Source of the DNA: Caldilineaceae bacterium
GTDB taxonomy: Bacteria > Chloroflexota > Anaerolineae > Caldilineales > Caldilineaceae
Assembly: GCA_014879855.1 (NCBI GenBank)
Contig: JACSRH010000353.1
Span: forward strand, 1-5,763
Direction of reading: 5' to 3'
Length of the DNA stretch: 5,763 nucleotides
Shown: in pieces, positions 1-5,592 of the stretch
Layout: each line of letters begins with the position of its first letter
Position numbering within the stretch: the first letter of the stretch is position 1
Translations under genes and position numbers: made by a program
Notes under the pieces: model-generated
Seen by the model: the letters and a program-made list of their open reading frames with translations, nothing else
Databases searched by the model: none
What the model was told of the DNA's origin: nothing

Positions 1-84
1 GATCTGGACGATGATGAGTTGGCGGCTGAGTTCAACGCAGCGGCTCAGCTTGCGGTTGCGTTTGGCGCCCAACAACAACCATGA
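1..84 (+). CDS. C-terminal end of probable antitoxin (5' end outside window)
   Basis: A reading frame open from the first base gives 27 residues and ends in TGA at 82-84. The tail is acidic then alanine-rich (DLDDDELAAEFNAAAQLAV...QQQP). Its stop overlaps the start of the next gene as ATGA (81-84), an arrangement typical of translationally coupled toxin-antitoxin pairs. No Shine-Dalgarno precedes the downstream ATG, so coupling is likely. Small antitoxins, often of the UPF0175 type, commonly sit directly upstream of DUF3368 PIN toxins. The role is therefore inferred from position and overlap; the tail alone is too short to assign a family. The frame is real with good confidence, the function only moderately so. 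Confidence 0.6.
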   Translation, partial: DLDDDELAAEFNAAAQLAVAFGAQQQP

Positions 85-569
85 TCGTCGTCTCCAACAG
101 CAGCCCGTTGATCGCACTGGGACGCATCCAACGCCTCGACCTTCTGCCATCGCTATTTCCCGGCATTGTCGTGCCGACCGCCGTCTACCAAGAGGTTGTG
201 GTGCAGGGTGCATCGCAGCCAGGCGCATCCACGTTAGCAAACGCGGCATGGCTGCGTGTGCAACCAGTTCAGCATACCAGCAGTGTCCGCTACCTGCTCG
301 CTACGTTGGAGCAAGGCGAAGCTGAAGCCATCGTCCTTGCCCAGGAATTGCAGGCAAACTGGCTGCTGCTGGATGAGATCAAAGCCAGGACGGCTGCCCG
401 GCAGCTTGGCTTGCGTGTGATTGGGGTGGCTGGAATCCTAGTCCTGGCCAAGCAACAAGGACTGATTCCCACCGTGCGCCCGTTGCTCGATAGCCTCTTG
501 ACACATCACTTCAGGATCAGCAGGCGAGTGATTCATGCCGCTCTTGTTGCGGCTGGTGAGCAACTGTAA
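81..569 (+). CDS. PIN-domain (DUF3368 type) ribonuclease toxin, VapC-like
   Basis: This 162-residue protein is the usual length for the family. It opens with IVVSNSSPLIALGRI, the characteristic DUF3368 start, in which the first acidic residue of the PIN fold is N6 rather than D; family members vary between D and N here. Other expected acidic positions follow: E38 in the VYQEVV helix, E80/E82 in EQGEAEAIVLAQ and D98 in LLLDEIKARTAA. A GVAGIL segment (residues 115-120) lies near the end of the PIN core. PIN toxins are metal-dependent endoribonucleases that cut tRNA or other RNA when not bound by the antitoxin; substrate cannot be read here. The start at 81 is fixed by the motif at residues 2-11 and the ATGA overlap with the upstream frame. 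The protein is probably cytoplasmic, with no signal peptide or membrane segment. It is intact and could stabilise the adjacent accessory region. Confidence 0.85.
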   Translation: MIVVSNSSPLIALGRIQRLDLLPSLFPGIVVPTAVYQEVVVQGASQPGASTLANAAWLRVQPVQHTSSVRYLLATLEQGEAEAIVLAQELQANWLLLDEIKARTAARQLGLRVIGVAGILVLAKQQGLIPTVRPLLDSLLTHHFRISRRVIHAALVAAGEQL

Positions 570-619
570 TGCAGATGCTGCTGCTCCATGAACCGTAGAA
601 AACTGTCTGCCCCATGCCG

Positions 620-916
620 CTAGGTCCCCGCCCAATTCAACGACCGCCCACTGAGTTGACGCTGACGTGCTGCCAACCGTGCCAAATGCTCGTCTGGTGA
701 GCCAGTCAACGATATGTCCAGTTCCGCGGAGAACCAGTCGCGCAGGCACGCTGTGCGCCGAACAGCGCATGCTGCCGTGTCGTGCAGCGTGCCTGCAAGA
801 TCGCGGCGGTGTAGCTTCCTGGGCGGCGCGGGTGCGGAGGAACAACACGCCGAGCCGCGCCAGGTCGGCGACGAGGTGGTCGTCGGTGGGCGCCACAACA
901 ACTGCCAAATCATCAC
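620..916 (-). pseudogene. Decayed, apparently frameshifted coding relic, unidentified
   Basis: The - strand here has the codon bias of a GC-rich gene, but not in one continuous frame. From about 919 down to 815 one frame reads like protein (DDLAVVVAPTDDHLVADLARLG...LFLRTRAAQEA) with mostly G or C at third positions. Further down, a different frame is more plausible (LRDWFSAELDISLTG, then DEHLARLAARQRQLSG) and ends in TAG at 620-622. No single frame covers both coding-like parts convincingly, and no ribosome-binding site precedes the ATG at 916. I recognise no family. The best reading is an old gene fragment with at least one indel; the alternative is non-coding GC-rich sequence with chance open frames. 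Apart from this, 570-961 holds nothing I can support. Confidence 0.35.
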
Positions 917-961
917 AGAGTGGATGTATCGCCTATTTCAATTTTGGCATCGGCTCTTGCA

Positions 962-990
962 TTGACAGCCCCGCACATTTGTGCTAATCT
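962..990 (+). promoter_or_regulatory. Sigma-70-type promoter for the methyltransferase operon
   Basis: A perfect -35 box TTGACA (962-967) is followed after 17 bp by TAATCT (985-990), which matches three of six -10 consensus positions and has an extended -10 TGC directly before it (982-984). Transcription would start near 997, inside the tandem repeat and about 38 bases before the GTG start at 1035. It is the only good promoter seen before the two methyltransferase genes and probably drives both. Confidence 0.65.
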
Positions 991-1010
991 GCATATAGTT
1001 GCATATAGTT
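991..1010 (+). repeat. Perfect 2 x 10 bp tandem repeat (GCATATAGTT), candidate operator
   Basis: GCATATAGTT occurs twice head to tail with no mismatch, at 991-1000 and 1001-1010. The 10 bp period would put two protein-binding surfaces on the same face of the helix. It covers the predicted transcription start. Each copy also contains TATAGT, a fair -10 hexamer, but neither has a -35 box at the right distance. The operator role is inferred from position and from the DNA-binding domain encoded by the next gene. Confidence 0.5.
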
Positions 1011-1023
1011 TTATGAATCATAA
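1011..1023. promoter_or_regulatory. Short perfect inverted repeat in the leader, candidate operator half
   Basis: TTATGA (1011-1016) and TCATAA (1018-1023) form a perfect 6 bp palindrome around one central A. It directly abuts the tandem repeat and overlaps the AAGG ribosome-binding site of the first methyltransferase (1022-1025). A dimeric regulator could bind it. A one-base loop makes an RNA hairpin of the full stem impossible, so a DNA-level role is more likely. It could also be chance. Confidence 0.35.
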
Positions 1024-1034
1024 GGCACTGTCAA

Positions 1035-2447
1035 GTGAGCATGTCTGAATCATACACCACGCATGAAGTGGCACAGATGGCTGAGATCCACCGGGATACG
1101 TTGCTGCGATGGCTGCGGGAAGGTCGCATCCCAGAACCAAGTCGAGATCGCAATGGTTGGCGCTCCTTTACGTTGAATGAAGCACAGAACATTGTGCAAT
1201 ACGCACAGTCGGGTGTACAGCCAACTTTAGCGCAATCTACATCTCTGAGGGAAACAGCCGTTGCCTACGCTGCCACACCATTGACTAATCTGGATGGATT
1301 GGATTGGGATTTTGCGGATGCCAAAACCGGCTATCTCACACACTCGCTCCATCCATATCCAGCTAAGTATATTCCACAAATACCTAATGCGCTGATTCAA
1401 GAGTTGTCCTCGGTTGGTGACACGGTCCTCGATCCGTTCTGCGGCAGTGGCACAACGCTGGTTGAGGCGTTGCTACTCAAGCGCAATGCCATCGGCGTTG
1501 ACGCCAATCCCCTGGCCTGCATGATTGCGCGCGCCAAGACCGCACGGCTGGATGAGGCCGGCATGATAACGCTTCACCATCTCGCCAAACGCGTTGCAGA
1601 GCTGTCGCTGCGCTACACAGTTGGCATGTTGCCGCTCTTCCCAAATCTCGATCACGCTACGACCGACGCGCTACGACCGAACTTTGATGGGATTGATTTT
1701 TGGTTTGATGCTCATGTGATCGACGAGTTGAGCGAGTTGAAGGCGCTGTGTCTAGATATACCCAATGCGATAGCCAGGGATGTTGCACTGACGGTGTTGT
1801 CTTCGATAATTGTGGCAGTCTCGCGCCAGGATTCCGACACCCGGTATGTCCGTCGCGCGAAGCAGATCAAACCTGGTGAGACGATTCAGCGGTTTGCGCG
1901 TGCGTTGGACGCGGCCATTTTACGCGTCGGTGAGTTCACGGATTTGATTGAACCCAGGTTCCGCTGCGAAATCCATCATGCAAATGTACTTGATGCGCCT
2001 CTGATTGGCGCCGTCGATCTGATTGTCTGCTCGCCCCCCTATCCCAACGCCTACAGCTATCATCTGTATCACCGCACAAGGATGCTCTGGCTTGACATGG
2101 ATCAGCCAGCTTTCAAACAGGCCGAGATCGGGAGCCATCGCAAATACAGCAAGAAGGGCAGTGGGGCAGCTAATGTGAATACGTTTCGCACTGAACTAGG
2201 TCGGATTTTGCACTGGCTACGCGGTCTGCTGCGTCCTGGCAAATATGCCTGCTTTGTTGTTGGCGACTCAACGCTGAAAGGCGAGACAATCCACAACGAT
2301 CAGGTGCTGGCTGAGGCCGCTGCCCAGTGCAACTATTCTGTCGAGGCAAACTTGACGCGCCGTATGCAGGACAGCCGAAAATCATTCAACCCAGTGATTG
2401 GCAAGGTTAAGGACGAGCACATCGTCATCTTGAAAAACCGAGGATAG
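1035..2447 (+). CDS. DNA amino-methyltransferase with N-terminal MerR-like helix-turn-helix
   Basis: A 470-residue predicted S-adenosylmethionine-dependent DNA methyltransferase that protects host sites in the R-M system. Residues 7-57 are a MerR/excisionase-like winged HTH (YTTHEVAQMAEIHRDTLLRW, then GWRSFT at 41-46). The catalytic part has HPYPAKY at 106-112, cofactor motif I DPFCGSGTT at 133-141, a GVDANPL strand, a central helical segment with SRQDSD at 263-268, catalytic motif IV SPPY at 333-336, and VVGDS near 408-412. SPPY is usual for N4-cytosine enzymes but does not exclude N6-adenine. The X-I-(insert)-IV order with about 190 residues between I and IV places target recognition in the middle. 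Start GTG 1035 is preferred because AAGG (1022-1025) lies 9 bases upstream; ATG 1041 would be 15 away. It is followed after 2 bp by the second methyltransferase. The HTH may repress the operon. Confidence 0.88.
   Translation: MSMSESYTTHEVAQMAEIHRDTLLRWLREGRIPEPSRDRNGWRSFTLNEAQNIVQYAQSGVQPTLAQSTSLRETAVAYAATPLTNLDGLDWDFADAKTGYLTHSLHPYPAKYIPQIPNALIQELSSVGDTVLDPFCGSGTTLVEALLLKRNAIGVDANPLACMIARAKTARLDEAGMITLHHLAKRVAELSLRYTVGMLPLFPNLDHATTDALRPNFDGIDFWFDAHVIDELSELKALCLDIPNAIARDVALTVLSSIIVAVSRQDSDTRYVRRAKQIKPGETIQRFARALDAAILRVGEFTDLIEPRFRCEIHHANVLDAPLIGAVDLIVCSPPYPNAYSYHLYHRTRMLWLDMDQPAFKQAEIGSHRKYSKKGSGAANVNTFRTELGRILHWLRGLLRPGKYACFVVGDSTLKGETIHNDQVLAEAAAQCNYSVEANLTRRMQDSRKSFNPVIGKVKDEHIVILKNRG
2440..2444 (+). 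promoter_or_regulatory. Ribosome-binding site of second methyltransferase
   Basis: GAGGA lies 5 bases before the ATG at 2450 and inside the last codons of the preceding gene. It supports the start at 2450 over the in-frame ATG at 2480, and indicates translational coupling of the two genes. Confidence 0.6.
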
Positions 2448-2449
2448 CA

Positions 2450-4075
2450 ATGGCGCACGAACAGTCTCTGGTTTGCACGATGAAGGGATACATCCAGCCG
2501 TTCGAGCGCCGGCTCGCCTTGCTGGAACTTGAATCATTGACGGCTGCCAACCCCACGCCAGATCCGACGCTACTCGATGAACCGTTGGTCTATCACGTCA
2601 CAACTGCGCAGCCGCCGGAACAGTTGTTGCGTAAGTTGACTTATTGGGAAACGGTCGGCCCGGAAACTGCACCGGGACGCATCACGCAGCAGGTGCGCCG
2701 CGAGGCGACAGTGAATGTAGTGCGCAACGGCATCACGCCTGAGCAATTGCGGGAAATACTGCCCTTCAACGGCAACGGCCTTCCCTTGCCCAATCGCAGA
2801 ACTCTCCGCTATGGTTCGCACGGAGCGCATGAGTATCGCGGCAAGTTCTTCCCACAACTGGCGCGTGCACTGCTCAACATCGCAAAGATCAAGCCAGGGG
2901 ACTTTGTGCTCGATCCGATGTGTGGCAGCGGCACCACCCTGGTCGAGACTGCCTTGGCTGGATGTCGAGCCGTTGGGGTGGATATGAATCCGCTTTCAGT
3001 CTTGATGAGTCGCGCCAAGTCCGCTATTCTCCAGACGCCGCCAGACATCCTGGCGATTGAATACGAAACGCTAAAGGCGGACTTGCTCCGAGCTACAGAC
3101 AGGCAGGATGATCTAGTGTGGCTGGAGTTGCTGCCGCAACAGGATCAGGATTATCTTTGGACTTGGTTTGCTCCGCAAGTGCTGGCGGATCTTGATAAGA
3201 TTGCCGTTAGAGTTCACGCTGTCGCCAACACCGCCTGCCGCGATCTGTTTCGTCTTAGCTTGAGCAACATCCTGCGTCGCGTTTCCTGGCAGAAAATGGA
3301 CGATCTGCGCGTGCGCAAGGAGGTTCGCCCGGATGCAGACATCGATGCCATTGCGGAATTCGTCACAGAACTATCGCGCACGGTGCGCACGGTTCTCGCA
3401 TTTCTCTACGAAGACGCAGGCACGGATCACGGTTCTGTTGAAGTGCATGAAGGCGACGCCCGGCATTTGTTCGGAGACCATGCGCCGCTGAATCATCTGG
3501 TTGGCATCATCAGCGCTGTGATTACGTCGCCGCCTTACGCAACTGCGCTGCCTTACCTGGACACCGACCGTCTGAGCCTCTGTTATCTCGGCCTGCTACC
3601 GCGCACAGGACATCGCCTGCGTGATCAGAGGATGATCGGAAACCGTGAAGTGACAGAAAGTCAGCGACGCGGGCATTGGAACGAGTATTTGCACAGGAAA
3701 GGTGAACTACCAGAGGAAATTATTACCGTCATCGACCGCATCAACGCATTGAATGCCACCAGTGAGGTTGGGTTCAGACGCCGCAACTTGCCAGCATTGC
3801 TTGCCCGCTACTTTTTGGACATGCGCACAGTTCTACAGAACATTGCAGTCTTACTCGCACCAGGCGCACCTGCCTTTATTGTGATTGGCAACAATCATAC
3901 GATCGCAGGTGGCGTGCGCGTGGACATCGAGACGGATCGGCTGCTTGGCATCTTGGGCGCATCTCTTGGCCTCACCTTGCGGCAGTCGATACCGATGGAG
4001 CTTTTGTTGTCCCGCGACATCTTTCGCAACAACGCCGGTACAAGTGAGACGATTCTGGAGTTTCGCAACGGGTGA
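2450..4075 (+). CDS. Second DNA amino-methyltransferase of the R-M pair
   Basis: A 541-residue predicted DNA methyltransferase, paralogous to its neighbour but clearly diverged. It has about 115 N-terminal residues with no HTH that I recognise, then HEYRGKFFPQL (127-137, equivalent to the neighbour's HPYPAKY), motif I DPMCGSGTT at 155-163, GVDMNPL at 176-182, SWQKMD at 279-284 (matching SRQDSD in the neighbour), motif IV TSPPY at 359-363, and VIGNN near 478-482. Spacing from motif I to IV is about 205 residues, against 200 in the neighbour, so the two share one architecture. SPPY favours N4-cytosine chemistry. Two separate methyltransferases in one R-M locus usually mean that the recognition site is asymmetric and each enzyme treats one strand. 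The stop TGA (4073-4075) is 3 bp from the stop of the converging nuclease gene. No truncation or frameshift is seen. Confidence 0.87.
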   Translation: MAHEQSLVCTMKGYIQPFERRLALLELESLTAANPTPDPTLLDEPLVYHVTTAQPPEQLLRKLTYWETVGPETAPGRITQQVRREATVNVVRNGITPEQLREILPFNGNGLPLPNRRTLRYGSHGAHEYRGKFFPQLARALLNIAKIKPGDFVLDPMCGSGTTLVETALAGCRAVGVDMNPLSVLMSRAKSAILQTPPDILAIEYETLKADLLRATDRQDDLVWLELLPQQDQDYLWTWFAPQVLADLDKIAVRVHAVANTACRDLFRLSLSNILRRVSWQKMDDLRVRKEVRPDADIDAIAEFVTELSRTVRTVLAFLYEDAGTDHGSVEVHEGDARHLFGDHAPLNHLVGIISAVITSPPYATALPYLDTDRLSLCYLGLLPRTGHRLRDQRMIGNREVTESQRRGHWNEYLHRKGELPEEIITVIDRINALNATSEVGFRRRNLPALLARYFLDMRTVLQNIAVLLAPGAPAFIVIGNNHTIAGGVRVDIETDRLLGILGASLGLTLRQSIPMELLLSRDIFRNNAGTSETILEFRNG

Positions 4076-4078
4076 TCG

Positions 4079-5293
4079 CTACTGAATGACGTAGTAGCCC
4101 CACTTCTTCTGAGACCGACCGCCCACGGATTCTGTGCATCTCTGGAAATATTCTGTATACTCTTTCGCATCCGACGGGATCACCGCCACGCGATAGCTGT
4201 ATTCAGCATCATCGCTTTGCTCAATACACAGAATGTCGCCTACTTGGCCAGCACTGCGCAACGCTTCAGACCGCAGCCGAAAATCGTGCTTCACCGGCCA
4301 GGTCATCATGTTCACGTGAATAGTCGCATCATTCAGCCTCATCACGACGCCGCGGCGATCCCACTTGCCCGGTTCCGCCTGATCCTCGACAAAACTATCA
4401 CGCCATCCCCAAAACTCAGGATTGGTATTGCGCGCCTTCAGTGGGATGAAGACCTCTGGTGATCTTCTGGGTGCACCAGGCGTCGCCTGGCCGACGCCAG
4501 CATCGGTTCGCATCAATGTCATGACAAAGCCAATTCGTCCACTTTGCTGCGGGATGCTTGAGCCAGAATGATCTGATCTTGCCGCAGGTTTTGACCTGAC
4601 GGGTCTAGGAGGGCGACGTCGAGTAAGCCCGCGTCCGAACAATTTTGATGAACGGTTTGATTTGTCAGCAGCAGAATCAACGTCGCTGTCTGGAACTGGG
4701 ACATCGCCTTCTGTTCGGGTCTGCTGCTCCGGGACAACATAGCCATTGTCCACCAGCGCTTGCAAAAAGGCTGTATCAAGGCGATATGCGGTGTTGTGTT
4801 CTGTCTCGCACCAGCGATTTAGCGCCGCTTCGATTTGCTCCAGTAGCTGCAAATCATCAGGGGATCGCAGGTCAAGCACCTGAACAGTTGCCGCCTCGTC
4901 GTTTGCGTAGAGTCCACCCTGCGTTAGGTTGCCGGAGCCTACCAAAAGCAGCGCTTTGTCTTCGCCCTTGAATAAGTAGAGTTTGGGATGGAACGTGACG
5001 TAAGCATCACTGCTGTGAACGATCCAGATTTCGCCCTGCCCGCCAACTGCCGCCAATAAGTCAGACAAACCTTCGATAGACGTGCCATTCTGGTCAATAC
5101 CAACTACGAGGCGGACACGACCTTGTCTGCTCACAAAGTCACGCAGATCGCTGGCGATGTGTTGAACGCCGGATCGTTTCACGAATGCAATGGCTGCATC
5201 CAAACGAACAAATGTGCCGAAATCACCGCGGAGAGCAAGCTGAAGCGTGTCTCCAATCGTTCTTCCTGACCAGGGTTGCAGGATCAGTTCCAT
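4079..5293 (-). CDS. PLD-fold restriction endonuclease, BfiI/NgoFVII-like
   Basis: A 404-residue predicted restriction nuclease. The N-terminal PLD-like domain (about 1-185) has one active-site set: H102 and K104 in FHPKLYLF, S120 and N122 in VGSGNLTQGG, and E133 in NDEAA. A single set implies a dimer with one shared active site, as in Nuc and BfiI; the H-K-N-E spacing matches what I recall for BfiI (H105, K107, N125, E136). These enzymes cut DNA without metal ions. A polar linker (about 188-252) follows, acidic then basic. The C-terminal part (about 253-404), with PEVFIPLKARNTNPEFWGW at 279-297, resembles B3-like recognition domains of this family. ATG 5293 is chosen because AAGGAG lies 9 bases upstream; the frame is open for 44 more codons, but with no ribosome-binding site and no domain. 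The cognate methyltransferases converge on it with a 3 bp gap. An alternative is a non-restriction PLD nuclease, which the neighbouring genes make unlikely. Confidence 0.85.
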   Translation of the reverse strand: MELILQPWSGRTIGDTLQLALRGDFGTFVRLDAAIAFVKRSGVQHIASDLRDFVSRQGRVRLVVGIDQNGTSIEGLSDLLAAVGGQGEIWIVHSSDAYVTFHPKLYLFKGEDKALLLVGSGNLTQGGLYANDEAATVQVLDLRSPDDLQLLEQIEAALNRWCETEHNTAYRLDTAFLQALVDNGYVVPEQQTRTEGDVPVPDSDVDSAADKSNRSSKLFGRGLTRRRPPRPVRSKPAARSDHSGSSIPQQSGRIGFVMTLMRTDAGVGQATPGAPRRSPEVFIPLKARNTNPEFWGWRDSFVEDQAEPGKWDRRGVVMRLNDATIHVNMMTWPVKHDFRLRSEALRSAGQVGDILCIEQSDDAEYSYRVAVIPSDAKEYTEYFQRCTESVGGRSQKKWGYYVIQ

Positions 5294-5302
5294 GTGGTGT
5301 TT

Positions 5303-5308
5303 CTCCTT
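5303..5308 (-). promoter_or_regulatory. Ribosome-binding site fixing the nuclease start
   Basis: On the - strand AAGGAG (5308 to 5303) stands 9 bases before ATG 5293. It is the strongest Shine-Dalgarno in the window and decides the start of the nuclease at MELILQPW instead of the longer open frame reaching 5425. Confidence 0.75.
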
Positions 5309-5313
5309 GGTAT

Positions 5314-5346
5314 CCGCGCCAGCCCCTCGGTGATCAGCACGCGCAT
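5314..5346 (-). pseudogene. 11-codon stub of another gene start (MRVLITEGLAR), in nuclease leader
   Basis: On the - strand ATG at 5346 begins MRVLITEGLAR, then the frame loses sense and runs through the nuclease ribosome-binding site to a stop inside the nuclease gene. The eleven residues look like the first beta strand of a Rossmann-type protein. They resemble the N-terminus of D-3-phosphoglycerate dehydrogenases (SerA), but this is too short to assign. A likely reading is that the R-M segment joined onto the beginning of a resident gene and kept its promoter. A chance match remains possible. Confidence 0.3.
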
Positions 5347-5384
5347 GCGGGCGGTGATGTGCGTGCGCGCAAAAACGCCGCGCC

Positions 5385-5393
5385 ATTGTACCA
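5385..5393 (-). promoter_or_regulatory. Extended -10 promoter upstream of the nuclease
   Basis: The - strand reads TGGTACAAT from 5393 to 5385: a -10 hexamer TACAAT (five of six consensus positions) with the extended TGG element. No convincing -35 box is present at 16-18 bp. Transcription would start near 5378, giving a leader of about 85 bases before the nuclease ATG. The leader includes the MRVLITEGLAR stub, so this promoter probably belonged originally to that gene. Confidence 0.5.
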
Positions 5394-5486
5394 CAGCCAC
5401 CCGCACGGCCGGTTGAAAACGCCATCCGGTTCTACGCTGTGTGCAGCCTGTCGACCGCAGGACAGTCCGGCCCGTCATCGCTGCAA

Positions 5487-5570
5487 CATTTTGACCTGCG
5501 GCTCCGGGCCTTCCTGACCGAGCGCGCGGTCACGCTCAACAACTTCGGGGATATGGGGGAACTGCGCTAA
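5487..5570 (+). pseudogene. C-terminal tail of an unidentified gene lacking its front
   Basis: This + strand frame reads HFDLRLRAFLTERAVTLNNF and GDMGELR, then TAA at 5568-5570. Third positions are almost all G or C, strong evidence that it is or was coding. The frame is open back to 5358 after a TGA at 5355-5357, but that part is less codon-biased, contains no credible start and runs against the - strand promoter at 5385-5393. The gene therefore appears to have been cut between about 5394 and 5487. I do not recognise the protein. Confidence 0.45.
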
Positions 5571-5575
5571 TCCCT

Positions 5576-5592
5576 GGGCTGATGCGCAGCCC
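5576..5592. terminator. Small hairpin between converging ends, weak terminator candidate
   Basis: GGGCTG (5576-5581) and CAGCCC (5587-5592) can pair as a perfect 6 bp, GC-rich stem with a 5-base loop. It lies between the TAA of the + strand fragment and the TGA of the - strand CoA-binding gene, where a bidirectional terminator would be expected. No T-tract follows on either strand, so intrinsic termination would be weak. Confidence 0.35.

Noticed and set aside
571..581. Hairpin GCAG-ATG-CTGC after the toxin stop, as terminator
   Set aside because: The stem is only 4 bp with a 3-base loop and has no following T-tract; it is not distinguishable from chance.
438..908. 156-residue open frame on the - strand
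   Set aside because: Its 3' half runs antisense through the well-supported PIN toxin gene, and only its first 30 or so codons look coding. It is treated as part of the decayed relic, not as a gene.
994..1009. TATAGT hexamers in the tandem repeat as -10 boxes
   Set aside because: The TTGACA box is 26 and 36 bp upstream of them, too far for sigma-70; TAATCT with extended TGC at 17 bp spacing fits better.
116..4700. Recognition site equal to that of BfiI (ACTGGG)
   Set aside because: ACTGGG or its complement occurs in the window (for example 116-121 and 4695-4700), but occurrence says nothing about specificity, and recognition domains diverge quickly. No target is claimed.
4217..4971. + strand open frames at 4217-4462 and 4645-4971
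   Set aside because: They lie antisense to the nuclease gene, have no ribosome-binding sites and no recognisable domain; they are shadows.
1035..5293. DISARM, BREX or Dnd-type defence system instead of plain R-M
   Set aside because: PLD-domain proteins and methyltransferases occur in DISARM, but no helicase, ATPase, DUF1998 or phosphorothioation gene is present. The nuclease carries its own DNA-recognition-like domain, and the three genes suffice as an R-M system.
5294..5425. 44-residue N-terminal extension of the nuclease (start at 5425)
   Set aside because: It is rich in histidine, alanine and arginine, has no ribosome-binding site, starts upstream of the predicted promoter, and adds nothing the family has. 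The ATG at 5293 has a strong AAGGAG.
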